In this document: one piece after another, positions 35,446 to 45,607 of the stretch
Layout of the letters: the number at the start of each line of letters is the position of its first letter
Numbering within the stretch: position 1 is the first letter of the stretch
NCBI GenBank assembly: GCA_964600615.1
Contig: CAZRJK010000004.1
Span: forward strand, 17,161-81,160
Length of the DNA: 64,000 bases
Direction: 5' to 3'
Source of the DNA: RUG11198 sp964600615
Lineage (GTDB): Bacteria; Bacillota_I; Bacilli_A; RF39; UBA660
Notes under the pieces: model-generated
Seen by the model: only the letters and a program-made list of their open reading frames with translations
Databases searched by the model: none
What the model was told of the DNA's origin: nothing
Translations under genes and position numbers: made by a program

Positions 35446-35474
35446 AAAAACACCCTCTCTTAATATAATTAAAT

Positions 35475-36404
35475 ATGAAAACAAAATTTATAAATACTAT
35501 TATAATACTATTATGTATTATAACCATAATAGAAATATTCTTAAATAAATTATTAATCTTTAACACTATATCATATTCTTTAAATATCTGGATAAATTCC
35601 TTAATACCCTCATTATTTCCCTTCTTCATAATATCAGATATTCTAATTAATTATAACATAACTAATTATATACCTCCAATAATAAAAAATATATTTAAAA
35701 AATTATTTAATGTCTCAGACAATATTATAACTATCTTCTTTCTTTCAATTCTATCAGGATTCCCCTCCTCAGCTAGAAATATAAAACTAATGCTAGATAA
35801 AAAATTAATTACACCTAAAGAAGCAACCCATACCCTTATATTTACTCACTTCTCTAACCCAATATTTATCCTAGGAACAATATCTATATTATTTTTACAT
35901 AACAAAACCCTAGGTATAATAATACTATTATCTCACTATATACCAAACATATTACTAGGAATATTTACAAGAAAACTAAATACACCTAGCAATAATAAAA
36001 GAAGAAAAGAAGAAAGACATAACTTTCCTCAAATATTAATTAATTCTATTAAAAAATCATTAGATACAATTCTCCTAATCTTCGGTATATTATCTATCTG
36101 TCTAGTAATATCATCATTATTAATAAACAGATTAAATCTAAATTCCTATAACTCAACTATTCTAAAATGCTTATTAGAAATAACTATGGGATTAAAATCT
36201 CTATCAGAATTAAATATACCTAATATCTATAAAACAATAATATCTAGTATGACCCTATCCTTTGGTGGATTATCTATCCATATTCAAGTATTATCCTTTA
36301 TAAATGAATATAATATTTCTTATAAAACATTCTTTATCTCCAGAATATATCATTCAATTTTATCAGGAATACTAGCCTATATCTTATATATAATAATTAT
36401 ATAA
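35475..36404 (+). CDS. ylbJ: Sporulation integral membrane protein YlbJ
   Basis: 309 residues, about eight membrane segments. The family segments SLIPSLFPFFIISDILIN near 45-62 and SGFPSSARNIKLMLDKKLI near 96-114 are clear. YlbJ is a sigma-E-dependent protein needed for heat-resistant spores in Bacillus; it has a Gate-type nucleoside recognition fold. The start codon lies 29 nt from the divergent protease start, so the promoters overlap. Confidence 0.92.
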   Translation: MKTKFINTIIILLCIITIIEIFLNKLLIFNTISYSLNIWINSLIPSLFPFFIISDILINYNITNYIPPIIKNIFKKLFNVSDNIITIFFLSILSGFPSSARNIKLMLDKKLITPKEATHTLIFTHFSNPIFILGTISILFLHNKTLGIIILLSHYIPNILLGIFTRKLNTPSNNKRRKEERHNFPQILINSIKKSLDTILLIFGILSICLVISSLLINRLNLNSYNSTILKCLLEITMGLKSLSELNIPNIYKTIISSMTLSFGGLSIHIQVLSFINEYNISYKTFFISRIYHSILSGILAYILYIIII

Positions 36405-38217
36405 ATAAATTAACTATAAAACATAAAATAAAACCAATAACTAAAGGAATAATAAAAGATAAAAAAGTATAATACCAACTATTAGTCTCTTTCTTTATCG
36501 TAAGTAAAGTGGTACCACAAGGAAAATGAAATAAACTAAAAATAACAAAACATATAGCAGTAACCAAAGACCAATTATTATTTATTAGTATATTCTTTAA
36601 ACTATCTAAACTATCATAATTAGTTAAAGTACCAGTCTTTAAATAAATCATAAGAATAATAGGAAGCACAATCTCATTAGCAGGCATTCCCAAAAAGAAT
36701 GAAAGCAATATAACACCATCTAATCCCATAATATAACCAATAGGATTTAAATAATTACTAATTAAACTAATTATATTAATATTATTAATATATATATTAG
36801 TAAGCAAATATATAATAATACCCATAGGAAGTGTAACAACAATAGCTCTTCCTAATACAAATATTGTTCTATCTAAAATACTACTAACAATAACCTTACC
36901 AAATTTAATTCTCCTATAATCTGGAAGATCTAAAATAAAAGCCTTATTATCATTAGGAAATAAATATTTAGCTAATAACTTACAAACAATAAAAGTAACA
37001 CCAACACTAAGAGCAATAACTAGCACTAATATTAAAGCCACCAAAAAACTATTACTATATCCAATAAAAAACATAGAAATAATTGCTATAATAACAGGAT
37101 ATCTCCCATTACAAGGCATAAAACTATTAGTAATAATAGCAATTATTCTATCCCTCTTACTATCTATAATCCTAGTACCAGTAACCCCAACCGCATTACA
37201 TCCAATACCCATACACATTGTCAAACATTGTTTACCACAAACATTACACTTATTAAACATACTATCCATATTAAAAGCAATTCTAGGAAGTAATCCCATA
37301 TCCTCCATAATAGTAAATAAAGGAAAAAATATCATCATTGGAGGAAGCATTACCGATACTACCCAAGCTGTAGTCCTATACATACCATAAACAATCATAT
37401 CTCTAAAAAAACTAGGTAAAAATAATAATATATTATATATTTTATCCTCTAATCCAAATAAAAAATTAGATAACCACATACTAGGATAATTACTACCAAC
37501 AATAGTTAACCAAAATATAAAGAATAACATAGCTAACATAATTGGAATACTAAAAAACTTACTAGTAATAATCTTATCAATCTTTCTTTCCCTATTAATA
37601 TACTTATTATTACTAACCCAAACACACATCTTATATATATCATGACACAAATATATTATCTTAGAACATTTATCATCATCACTAATTAAACCATAATTAA
37701 AAGTATATTTATCATTATAACCATTATAGCTTACATCACGAATACTATTAAGCATCTCATCCATACCTAGTTTATAAGTAGCAGAAGTTCCTACTACTTT
37801 TATTTTTAAAATACTAGCTAACTTATCTAAATCTATATCTATTCCCTTTTTCTTAGCTTCATCCATTAAATTAACCACCATTACAACCCTAGGATTAATC
37901 TCTAATATCTGTAAAACTAAATTTAAACTTCTCTTTAAATTAACCGCACTACAAACAACTACTATACAATCAATATTATTATCTAATATTTTCTTTCTAG
38001 CAATTACCTCTTCAGAAGAATGAGTAATTAAAGAATACATTCCCGGTAAATCATAAATATTATAATAATCATTATCAAAATAATAACTCCCACAAGCATT
38101 ATCAACAGTCTTACCAGACCAATTACCAGTATGCTGCTTAAGACCAGTTAAATAATTAAATATTGTACTCTTCCCTACATTAGGATTACCTGCTAAAACA
38201 ATATTAAAATTCCTCAT
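36397..38217 (-). CDS. feoB: Ferrous iron transporter B
   Basis: 606 residues from ATG at 38217 (an earlier start at 38241 is possible). A cytoplasmic G domain opens with GNPNVGKSTIFNYLTG, then GNWSGKTVD (G2) and DLPGMYS (G3), followed by a polytopic permease with the Cys-rich CNVCGKQCLTMCMGIGCN segment. It imports Fe2+. The start overlaps the end of feoA by 14 nt. It converges on ylbJ, overlapping it by 8 nt at the 3' ends. Confidence 0.96.
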   Translation of the reverse strand: MRNFNIVLAGNPNVGKSTIFNYLTGLKQHTGNWSGKTVDNACGSYYFDNDYYNIYDLPGMYSLITHSSEEVIARKKILDNNIDCIVVVCSAVNLKRSLNLVLQILEINPRVVMVVNLMDEAKKKGIDIDLDKLASILKIKVVGTSATYKLGMDEMLNSIRDVSYNGYNDKYTFNYGLISDDDKCSKIIYLCHDIYKMCVWVSNNKYINRERKIDKIITSKFFSIPIMLAMLFFIFWLTIVGSNYPSMWLSNFLFGLEDKIYNILLFLPSFFRDMIVYGMYRTTAWVVSVMLPPMMIFFPLFTIMEDMGLLPRIAFNMDSMFNKCNVCGKQCLTMCMGIGCNAVGVTGTRIIDSKRDRIIAIITNSFMPCNGRYPVIIAIISMFFIGYSNSFLVALILVLVIALSVGVTFIVCKLLAKYLFPNDNKAFILDLPDYRRIKFGKVIVSSILDRTIFVLGRAIVVTLPMGIIIYLLTNIYINNINIISLISNYLNPIGYIMGLDGVILLSFFLGMPANEIVLPIILMIYLKTGTLTNYDSLDSLKNILINNNWSLVTAICFVIFSLFHFPCGTTLLTIKKETNSWYYTFLSFIIPLVIGFILCFIVNLFI

Positions 38218-38434
38218 ATATAACTTTAATCCCCTTAACATCCCTATTTCTTATCGCAATCAAACTATCCATAATCATATAAGCAGAAATTCCCTTACCA
38301 ATATCCTCTAAATAACGAATAATTTCAATTCCAGGAACAATTCCAATATCCATAAATCTTCTCTTTATATCTTTATTAACATCTACACTCTTAATAATAC
38401 CCTTCCTCTCCAGTTCCATATCACATAAATCCAT
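38204..38434 (-). CDS. feoA: Ferrous iron transport protein A
   Basis: 76 residues, SH3-like FeoA domain (RFMDIGIVPGIEIIRYLEDI). It regulates or stabilises FeoB. Adjacent and overlapping feoB as usual. Confidence 0.93.
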   Translation of the reverse strand: MDLCDMELERKGIIKSVDVNKDIKRRFMDIGIVPGIEIIRYLEDIGKGISAYMIMDSLIAIRNRDVKGIKVIYEEF

Positions 38435-38607
38435 ATAACCACCTATAATAATCTATGATGAAAAAAAATATTTGCTATTTTTATTAGAAATAACTAAAAA
38501 TATAATTTAGAACAATAAATAATACTAAATATTATGTTTGACAACTAAAACAATTCCAAAAATACAGTATAGACCCATTATTTATTCTAAAAATTAATTC
38601 TTTCTAT

Positions 38608-38636
38608 TTGCTTACATTAAAGATATATGCTATTAT
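38608..38636 (+). promoter_or_regulatory. Promoter of the small gene upstream of gerA-like gene
   Basis: TTGCTT, 17-nt spacer, TATTAT, about 20 nt before the ATG at 38656 with AAAGGAG between. Confidence 0.55.
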
Positions 38637-38655
38637 TACAAAAAGGAGTAATATT

Positions 38656-38907
38656 ATGAAAGAAAGACCAACCATAAATTCTGATACCTTTTCTAAAATA
38701 TTTAAAAATAAAAAAGACTTATTAGCCCAATTAGCTTCCTCCCTAACCCATAAAAATATAAATACTTACCTAAACAACATAACAACAGATATAACTAATA
38801 AAGAAAAATTAAAATATATAATAACTATGCCTAATGATAATACTATAATAATAACAAACACTATAAATAATAAAGAAACAATAATTAATCTAAACAAAGA
38901 AAAATAA
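38656..38907 (+). CDS. Small hypothetical protein upstream of gerA-like gene
   Basis: 83 residues from ATG at 38656 (AAAAGGAGTAAT just upstream; an earlier in-frame start overlaps the promoter). Soluble, polar, Asn/Thr/Lys-rich with NSDTFSKIFKNKKDLLAQLA at the front. No family recognised. It precedes the GerA-type gene by 45 nt and may share its transcript. Confidence 0.7.
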   Translation: MKERPTINSDTFSKIFKNKKDLLAQLASSLTHKNINTYLNNITTDITNKEKLKYIITMPNDNTIIITNTINNKETIINLNKEK

Positions 38908-38952
38908 CATATTTTTCTTTTTAATTTACCATAATAATTATAGGTGAATTAT

Positions 38953-40386
38953 ATGAAAAATATAGAAATAATAATAAATAAATTAAAACAAGATACCAAC
39001 AATGCAGAAGATATAACCTATAGAAAAAAAATATTTCTAAATAAAACAATCTATATAATCTATAATGAATCCCTAACTGCCTCTAATAACATAAGCGATT
39101 TTATAATTAGAAGTCTAGATAACATAAAAAAAGAAGAAAATATAATAAATACTATAATTAATAATATAGATAATTTCAAATCTAAAACAATAAATACTTA
39201 TAAAGATATATGCTATTATTTAAACTATGGTTTTACTATCATTTTAATTGAAAATGAAAGTAAAGCCATAGTCTTAGAAACTAAAAGAAATCTCTCTAGA
39301 TCTATATCAACTCCCCAAACAGAAAAATCTCTAAGAGCCTCAATGGATTCTTTCACAGAAGACATGCAAACAAATATAGGATTAATTAGAAGAAGAATAA
39401 AATCTAATGATCTATGGATAAATTCCTATGAATTAGGAAAATACACCAAAACAAAAATAAATATTCTATATATTAAATCTATTTATAAAAAAGAATATCT
39501 AAACAAAGTAACAAAAAAACTAAACCAAATAGATATTGATGGGATAATTAATACCGGTACTATTAAAAACTTAATAACAGAAGAAAACAAAACAATATTT
39601 CCAACAATCATGACAACAGAAAGACCAGACAAAGTATCTGCTGCCCTTTTAAAAGGAAAAATAATAATTCTAATAGATACTTCTCCCTTTGCTATAATAC
39701 TACCCGTATCACTAAATGATTTCTTTCTTCAAACAGAAGATATATATAGTAAAAGTATAAATATATCATTAACTAGAATAATAAGATATTTATCCTTTTT
39801 TATAACCCTATTAACACCCGCTATTTATATAGCCATAACAACCCAGAACCAAAACCTTCTACCCTTAAAAATGCTAACTAGCATTATAAAGCAAAGAAAA
39901 AACGTCCCCTTTTCCGTCTTTACAGAAGCTCTAATTATGCTAGTATCATTTGAAATATTAAAAGAAAGTGAATTAAGATTACCAAACTTTACCACTAGTT
40001 CTCTTTCCATAGTAGGAGCCCTAATCTTAGGTCAAGCATCTGTAGAAGCAGGAATAGTATCACCTATTATGATAATAGTAATTGCTATAACATCTATATC
40101 ATCGTTATTATTAACAGAACCAGAACTAGCAAATAGTATTAGATGGTATAGACTATTATTTATGATATTAGCAAATCTATTAGGAATATCAGGAATAATA
40201 ATCATACTTATATTATTAGTAATAGATTTAATTAGAACCAATTCCTTTGGACTTCCCTATATGTATCCCTTTATACCTACCAACTTATATGGATTAAAAA
40301 ATAGCATCATAAAATTCCCAATAAAAAAATTAGACAAAAGAGAAAAAATTCTCTCAAATAATACTATAAAATATAAGAAAAAATAA
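38953..40386 (+). CDS. GerA-family spore germination receptor subunit A
   Basis: 477 residues from ATG at 38953 (TAGGTGAATT upstream). An N-terminal soluble domain of about 260 residues is followed by five or so membrane helices. Conserved family blocks: RRRIKSNDLWINSYELGKYT, GTIKNLITEENKTIFPTIMT-like ERPDKVSAALLKGK and ILGQASVEAGIVSPIMIIV. Ger(A) subunits sense nutrients in the spore inner membrane. B and C subunits are not adjacent, which is unusual, as ger operons are normally tricistronic. Confidence 0.93.
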   Translation: MKNIEIIINKLKQDTNNAEDITYRKKIFLNKTIYIIYNESLTASNNISDFIIRSLDNIKKEENIINTIINNIDNFKSKTINTYKDICYYLNYGFTIILIENESKAIVLETKRNLSRSISTPQTEKSLRASMDSFTEDMQTNIGLIRRRIKSNDLWINSYELGKYTKTKINILYIKSIYKKEYLNKVTKKLNQIDIDGIINTGTIKNLITEENKTIFPTIMTTERPDKVSAALLKGKIIILIDTSPFAIILPVSLNDFFLQTEDIYSKSINISLTRIIRYLSFFITLLTPAIYIAITTQNQNLLPLKMLTSIIKQRKNVPFSVFTEALIMLVSFEILKESELRLPNFTTSSLSIVGALILGQASVEAGIVSPIMIIVIAITSISSLLLTEPELANSIRWYRLLFMILANLLGISGIIIILILLVIDLIRTNSFGLPYMYPFIPTNLYGLKNSIIKFPIKKLDKREKILSNNTIKYKKK

Positions 40387-40413
40387 AAAAAGAAAGATAA
40401 AATCTTTCTTTTT
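40387..40413. terminator. Bidirectional terminator between gerA-like and M23 genes
   Basis: AAAAAGAAAGAT-AAA-ATCTTTCTTTTT 12-bp perfect stem, between convergent genes. Confidence 0.8.
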
Positions 40414-41614
40414 ATAATACCGCTCCTATACCCCACATAGCAGGGAAAAATCTCTTAGGATCAAAAGTATTTCCTTTAACTCCAGAACTTCCCACTAAAT
40501 CAGAACCACTAGACATTGTAAAATGCAAATGTGCACCAGCAGTACAATGATCATGCCACTTATTAATTTCCGCTGTTCCGCCACCACTAGTACCTATAGT
40601 CTGTCCACCAGATACACGAGATCCATAACCAACATTACTAGTAAGTAAATGCATATACAAAGAAATATATTCTTGTCCCTGATAACTATGTAAAATTTGA
40701 ACAACATATCCACCACAATGACAATTAGTATAAGATTGACCAGTGTAGCTAGAATAACAACTAGCTCTATATCCCACACTACCAGCAAATACAACCTTAC
40801 CAGGTCCAACAGCTTTTACAGCAGAACCCTCAGGAGTACCTAAATCAACAGCATAATGATACCTATTCTCATCCCAGCCATAATTAGACGATTGTCTAAA
40901 ATGATTCAATGGGTAAGTCCAACCACTTACAGCAGGAATACCATTACATTGAGTAATATCTGAATTTCTCTTACAACCAATAGATTCATAATATTTAATA
41001 TTCTTTCTCTTAGCAGCTATTTGTTCTGCAATACTAAGTCCTGAATCATTTTCTTTTTGATATTGAAGTTGTAACATTGTAGACTTAGCTTGCAAATCTT
41101 TTTTCTTAGCCGCTAATTCTACTTGCTTATTTTTTAAATTAACCTTTTTAGCCTCTAATTCCTGTATTAGTTTATTTAATTCATCCATTAACTTCTTATT
41201 AGCTTCACTCATCTGTGTAACAACTGAATATCTATATATTAAATCAGTATAATCTTCAGCTTCAAATATATATTCAATCATACTAGTACCCTTACTATTA
41301 GCAATCTGCAAATATCTAAGCATCCTATTAGTTTCATCTTTCTTCTTAGCTATTTCCTCTTCACTAGCTTTAATATCTTTCTCCGCTTGAACTATATCAC
41401 GTTCTGCCTGTGCTATTTCATTTTCAATATTAGTAATACTAGCTCTAACTTTATTTATCTCAGCCTGTGTCATATTAGCTTTTTTCTTAGCAGCATTATA
41501 ACTACTCTCTAAATTAGCTAAATCATTATATAAATCCTGTAAAGTAGTTGCTTTAACAAAACTACAAGGAATAAACATTAAAATAAACAACAAAATAACT
41601 ATTCTATGTTTCAC
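40412..41614 (-). CDS. Secreted M23 peptidase with coiled coil (EnvC/PcsB-like)
   Basis: 400 residues. A signal peptide (about 1-22), a long coiled coil of about residues 25-210 rich in Ala/Lys/Glu heptads, and a C-terminal LytM domain. Zinc ligands are in YHYAVDLGTP (HxxxD) and GAHLHF (HxH). Such proteins cut or regulate peptidoglycan peptide cross-bridges, often at division with FtsEX, which is not in the window. Confidence 0.92.
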   Translation of the reverse strand: MKHRIVILLFILMFIPCSFVKATTLQDLYNDLANLESSYNAAKKKANMTQAEINKVRASITNIENEIAQAERDIVQAEKDIKASEEEIAKKKDETNRMLRYLQIANSKGTSMIEYIFEAEDYTDLIYRYSVVTQMSEANKKLMDELNKLIQELEAKKVNLKNKQVELAAKKKDLQAKSTMLQLQYQKENDSGLSIAEQIAAKRKNIKYYESIGCKRNSDITQCNGIPAVSGWTYPLNHFRQSSNYGWDENRYHYAVDLGTPEGSAVKAVGPGKVVFAGSVGYRASCYSSYTGQSYTNCHCGGYVVQILHSYQGQEYISLYMHLLTSNVGYGSRVSGGQTIGTSGGGTAEINKWHDHCTAGAHLHFTMSSGSDLVGSSGVKGNTFDPKRFFPAMWGIGAVL

Positions 41615-41668
41615 CCTATCACCTACTTACATTTCATTATAACCCATTAATAATTATTAGTCAATAAA

Positions 41669-42667
41669 CTATTTACCCTTCTTTTCAATTCCCAAATGCT
41701 TATATGCCATATCTGTAACCATTCTTCCCCTAGCAGTTCGCTTAAGTAAACCAATTTGTAACAAATATGGTTCATAAACATCAGATATAGTACTTACTTC
41801 TTCTCCAATCGAAGCAGCAAGAGCATCTAAACCAACAGGTCCTCCACTATATCTTTCAATAATAGCAATTAACAAATTATAGTCGGTATCATCTAACCCC
41901 ATACTATCAACCTTTAATCTATCTAAAGACCTATTCATAATATCTAAAGTAATAATATCACTTTCTTCTACCAAAGCAAAATCTCTAACTCTTTTAAATA
42001 ATCTATTACAAACACGAGGAGTACCCCTACTTCTCCTAGCAAGTTCATAAGCAGCATCATCCTCTATAGACATAGTAAGAACTCTACTAGTTCTCTTAAC
42101 TATCTGAAATAATTCTTCCTCAGTATAATAATTTAATTTAGAAATAATTCCAAATCTATCCCTTAAAGGACTAGACAAATCACCAGCCCTAGTAGTAGCC
42201 CCAATCAAAGTAAAAGGAGGCAAATTAATTCTAATATTTCTACTAGATCCTTCATTACCAACAACTATATCCAAACAATAATCTTCCATCGCTGGATATA
42301 ATATCTCTTCAATAGCCCTAGGAATACGATGTATCTCATCAATAAATAATACATCTCCCTCTTCTAAAGTAGAAAGAATAGCCGCTAAATCACCACTCTT
42401 CTCTATAGAAGGACCACTAGCAGTCTTAATATTACTACCCAACTCATTAGCAATTATATATGCCAAAGTAGTCTTCCCCAAACCAGGAGGACCATATAAC
42501 AATACATGATCTAAAGCTTCACCCCTAATTAAAGCACTCTTAATAAAAACTCTAATATTATCTTTAACATCAGATTGTCCAATATATTCTTCTAAACTCT
42601 GAGGTCTAATAGTAGCTTCATCCATATCTTCCTTTAACATATCACCAGTAATTATTCTCTCATCCAT
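41669..42667 (-). CDS. ruvB: Holliday junction branch migration helicase RuvB
   Basis: 332 residues. AAA+ ATPase with Walker A GPPGLGKTTL near 60-69, Walker B DEIHR and sensor GATTRAGDLSSPLRDRFG, then the C-terminal winged helix (GLLKRTARGRMVT). Drives branch migration with RuvA at Holliday junctions. ruvA is not adjacent. Confidence 0.98.
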   Translation of the reverse strand: MDERIITGDMLKEDMDEATIRPQSLEEYIGQSDVKDNIRVFIKSALIRGEALDHVLLYGPPGLGKTTLAYIIANELGSNIKTASGPSIEKSGDLAAILSTLEEGDVLFIDEIHRIPRAIEEILYPAMEDYCLDIVVGNEGSSRNIRINLPPFTLIGATTRAGDLSSPLRDRFGIISKLNYYTEEELFQIVKRTSRVLTMSIEDDAAYELARRSRGTPRVCNRLFKRVRDFALVEESDIITLDIMNRSLDRLKVDSMGLDDTDYNLLIAIIERYSGGPVGLDALAASIGEEVSTISDVYEPYLLQIGLLKRTARGRMVTDMAYKHLGIEKKGK

Positions 42668-42725
42668 AACATTCCTCCTTCTAGTCTTAATAAAAGTATA
42701 ACAGCCAATTATAAAATAGTCAATA

Positions 42726-42751
42726 AATTAACAAACAATTGTTTGTTAATT
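42726..42751. repeat. 26-bp perfect palindrome upstream of ruvB
   Basis: AATTAACAAACAA / TTGTTTGTTAATT with no loop. It overlaps the stop codon of the HExxH gene and lies about 60 nt upstream of ruvB. There is no clear T-run, so an operator is as likely as a terminator. Confidence 0.7.
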
Positions 42752-43880
42752 ATTTTCTTTTAATCTCAGTATCAATAGCTTCCATATACTCAGAAACAGT
42801 ATCAATATGCCTTAATCTATCATTTTCATTTCTTTTCATATGTATCTCAGAAAAGAAGAGATTTATTGTTTCAGCTTGATACTTAGCTAATTTTTTTAAA
42901 AAGCTTTCAATAGTTATCAAATCTTCTTTTTCCATTTTCTTGTTATCCGTTAATTTTTTTAGCATTACACTTTGGTTATTATAAATTGTATTAGTATATT
43001 CCAAGTATTTATACAATAATGCTAATTCATCAACAGTTAATTCTTCTATTTTTATGTCTTCTAAAAAACTCTTGCTAGAAAAAACAGCTGCTATGATTCT
43101 TTTATCTATTTTTTTAAATTCTTCATTATTAATGATATCAGCTATTTTTTTAAATCCACCATTCTCTTCAATAAATATTTTTAATACCGGATTTATAGAT
43201 TGTGGATCATAATCTTTTTCATTAATAGAAAGTTCTCCTTTATTAATCATTTGTCTTAAACTTCTATATTTTTCTATAAATCTATCAAAAACATCAGCAG
43301 CATCATAAGTATAGTAATCTATATATACTTTATTTTCTCTTTTTTCAATATTTTCTTTTTCCTGTTCATATATTTCCGGTCTTGTTCGTTTAAGAAATTC
43401 TTTAGCTTTTTCTAAGCCATATAAATTAGCACCTATTTCAAAAGAATATTTATCATGCTCCAAATAATAATCAAAAAGTCCATAAAAACCACATTTCTTA
43501 ATTAACATTTCCAAATCATTAACAAATCTTTCATAATTATTTGGATTAAATGTTTTTTGCTCACTATGCCTAAATTCATGATAACATACTTTTGCCAATA
43601 AAAATGGACTCCCATCAACTTTTTCACATTTCTTAATTCTTTCTAAAAATATAACTAAATTATTGTTAAAGTCATTAAATCCTAAACTTAATATTGGCAT
43701 TAATGCATAGCTACTTTTTTTTGTTAAACTAAATTTTCCTTTAAATATAAATTCATTATAATATTCAATAAAAGTTAGCGGATATACTTTTAATTTTATA
43801 CCCGTTCTTTTTTCTTCTTCTAAAAATATCTCATTTGCAATTTCCTTCATTTCTGCAAAGCTTAAACTATTATTACTCAT
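42750..43880 (-). CDS. Hypothetical HExxH zinc metallopeptidase-like protein
   Basis: 376 residues, no signal or membrane helix. HEFRH near residue 106-110 with a possible third ligand in YSFEIGANLYG about 45 residues later gives a gluzincin-like arrangement. The rest is helical, charged and unrecognised (long Lys/Glu stretches after residue 170). It separates smpB from ruvB, and its codons are richer in T-ending forms than neighbours, suggesting later acquisition. Protease activity is inference from the motif only. Confidence 0.65.
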   Translation of the reverse strand: MSNNSLSFAEMKEIANEIFLEEEKRTGIKLKVYPLTFIEYYNEFIFKGKFSLTKKSSYALMPILSLGFNDFNNNLVIFLERIKKCEKVDGSPFLLAKVCYHEFRHSEQKTFNPNNYERFVNDLEMLIKKCGFYGLFDYYLEHDKYSFEIGANLYGLEKAKEFLKRTRPEIYEQEKENIEKRENKVYIDYYTYDAADVFDRFIEKYRSLRQMINKGELSINEKDYDPQSINPVLKIFIEENGGFKKIADIINNEEFKKIDKRIIAAVFSSKSFLEDIKIEELTVDELALLYKYLEYTNTIYNNQSVMLKKLTDNKKMEKEDLITIESFLKKLAKYQAETINLFFSEIHMKRNENDRLRHIDTVSEYMEAIDTEIKRK

Positions 43881-43916
43881 ATATTTCTCCTTAATTATCC
43901 CTATATTTAAATAAAA

Positions 43917-44351
43917 CTAATTCTTATAATTAGCTCTCATTTCTCTTTCAGTATCTCTCTTCTTAATAGTCTCTCTCTTATCAAAAGCTTTCTTACCCTT
44001 ACATAAACCAATTAATACCTTAGCCTTACCATTCTTAAAATATATCTTTAAAGGAATTAAAGTATATCCCTCTAAAGTAATCTTATTATTTAACTTCTTA
44101 ATCTCACTCTTATGCATAAGTAATTTTCTTGTTCTATCTTCTTCATGATTAAAAACATTACCTTTATCATAACTAGAAATATGAGTATTAAGTAAATATA
44201 TTTCTTCTCCTCTTATAATAGCATAACTATCCCCAATATTAACCTTACCATCTCTAATAGACTTAATCTCAGTACCAGTAAGAACAATACCAGCCTCATA
44301 CTCATCTTCAATAAAATAATCATATCTAGCTTTTCTATTTAATATTTCCAT
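43917..44351 (-). CDS. smpB: SsrA-binding protein SmpB
   Basis: 144 residues. NRKARYDYFIEDEYEAGIVL then TGTEIKSIR and the C-terminal GKKAFDKRETIKKRDTEREM tail identify SmpB, which brings tmRNA to stalled ribosomes. In Bacillus the order is secG, rnr, smpB; here the same set is spread over 44-51 kb with extra genes in between. No ssrA gene was seen next to it. Confidence 0.97.
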   Translation of the reverse strand: MEILNRKARYDYFIEDEYEAGIVLTGTEIKSIRDGKVNIGDSYAIIRGEEIYLLNTHISSYDKGNVFNHEEDRTRKLLMHKSEIKKLNNKITLEGYTLIPLKIYFKNGKAKVLIGLCKGKKAFDKRETIKKRDTEREMRANYKN

Positions 44352-44401
44352 ATATATATCACCAAAAATATTATATCATAATAATTAAAAATAAAATACC
44401 T

Positions 44402-45607
44402 TTAGTTTCCTAAAGGTATTACTTCTATATCATTATCTAAACTAATAACAACATTCTTAAACTTATCATATACTTCTCTATAATTAGCTAAATAATCACT
44501 ATTAATTTTACTAAAAGGAATTATCTTAAAGTCTTTATAATCACTAGTATAATATGTATATAACAATTCATTATTTAAATTAGATAAAGTAATATTACCA
44601 TCCTTTAAAGTAACATCAACACTAGTCATAAGACCCACCCTATTAGCCATATTAACAACCTCATGAGCAGATAAAAAATTACCCAAAGAATATATAACTA
44701 ACATATCATCAATATAACTAACAGGTTGAATAACATGAGGATGAGTACCTATAATAATATTAACTCCTAAAGAATGAAGATAATCAGCCATATCTTTCTG
44801 ATAACTATTAGGAGTATCTTGATATTCAACACCCCAATGCATCGCTACCATAAGTAAATCTACTTTATCTTTTACCCTATCTATATCTTCCTTAACAGTT
44901 TTTTTATATTCTTGATATTTACTATCACTATCAACAGACCAAATATTTACTAAATAATTTTTACCACCAGGAACAGGTATCCCATTAGTTCCATATGTAT
45001 AATTAAGTAATGTATATTTAATTCCATTAACTTCTCTTATATCTTCCTTATTTCTCTCATCTAAAGAACTATAACTACCAACTGCCATAACATCTTTCTT
45101 ACTATTCCAATAATTTCTAGAATTAATAATAGCTGTCTCCCCTCTATCTAAAGTATGATTAGTAGCAAGACTAACTAAATTAAATCCACAATCAATCATC
45201 GCATCTCCAACTTCATAAGGAGAATTAAAAGCTGGATAACTAGATAAACCAATATCACTACCACCTAATATAGTTTCTTGATTATAATAAGCTAAATCAT
45301 ACTTACTAACAATAGGTTTAATGTATTCAAGAATAGAACTAAAATCATATTTACCATCTTTATAAGCATAATTATATATCTTATCATGAATCAAATTATC
45401 CCCAACCATAACTAAAGATAACTTACTCTCTTTTTCTTCTTCTTTTTTCTTAACAACTTCTTTACTAGTAGTTTTTTTCTTATCAGTTACTATATTATTA
45501 CTAATATACTTTATACCAAAAAGAAGAAGAAAAGCAAAAAATACTATTACTAAAATAAATCTAAATATTTTAAATTTATTAATTCTTCTAACTTTTCTTC
45601 TACTCAT
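44402..45607 (-). CDS. CapA-family membrane-anchored metallophosphatase-like protein (copy 2)
   Basis: 401 residues from ATG at 45607. Basic N-terminus, one membrane anchor, then the CapA/PgsA domain: VGDNLIH, YYNQETILGG, ATNHTLDRG, AMHWGVEY, GTHPHVIQP and YSLGNFLS, in the metallophosphatase order. CapA proteins take part in poly-gamma-glutamate synthesis or related envelope chemistry. It overlaps the stop of the upstream homologue; the two are tandem duplicates with clear identity in all motifs. Confidence 0.9.
   Translation of the reverse strand: MSRRKVRRINKFKIFRFILVIVFFAFLLLFGIKYISNNIVTDKKKTTSKEVVKKKEEEKESKLSLVMVGDNLIHDKIYNYAYKDGKYDFSSILEYIKPIVSKYDLAYYNQETILGGSDIGLSSYPAFNSPYEVGDAMIDCGFNLVSLATNHTLDRGETAIINSRNYWNSKKDVMAVGSYSSLDERNKEDIREVNGIKYTLLNYTYGTNGIPVPGGKNYLVNIWSVDSDSKYQEYKKTVKEDIDRVKDKVDLLMVAMHWGVEYQDTPNSYQKDMADYLHSLGVNIIIGTHPHVIQPVSYIDDMLVIYSLGNFLSAHEVVNMANRVGLMTSVDVTLKDGNITLSNLNNELLYTYYTSDYKDFKIIPFSKINSDYLANYREVYDKFKNVVISLDNDIEVIPLGN

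Noticed and set aside
38435..38607. Riboswitch or Fur box upstream of feoAB
   Set aside because: The region is AT-rich without a recognisable aptamer, and no convincing 19-bp Fur-type dyad could be read.
43881..43916. tmRNA (ssrA) gene next to smpB
   Set aside because: The spacer after smpB is only 36 nt and holds no tRNA-like domain.
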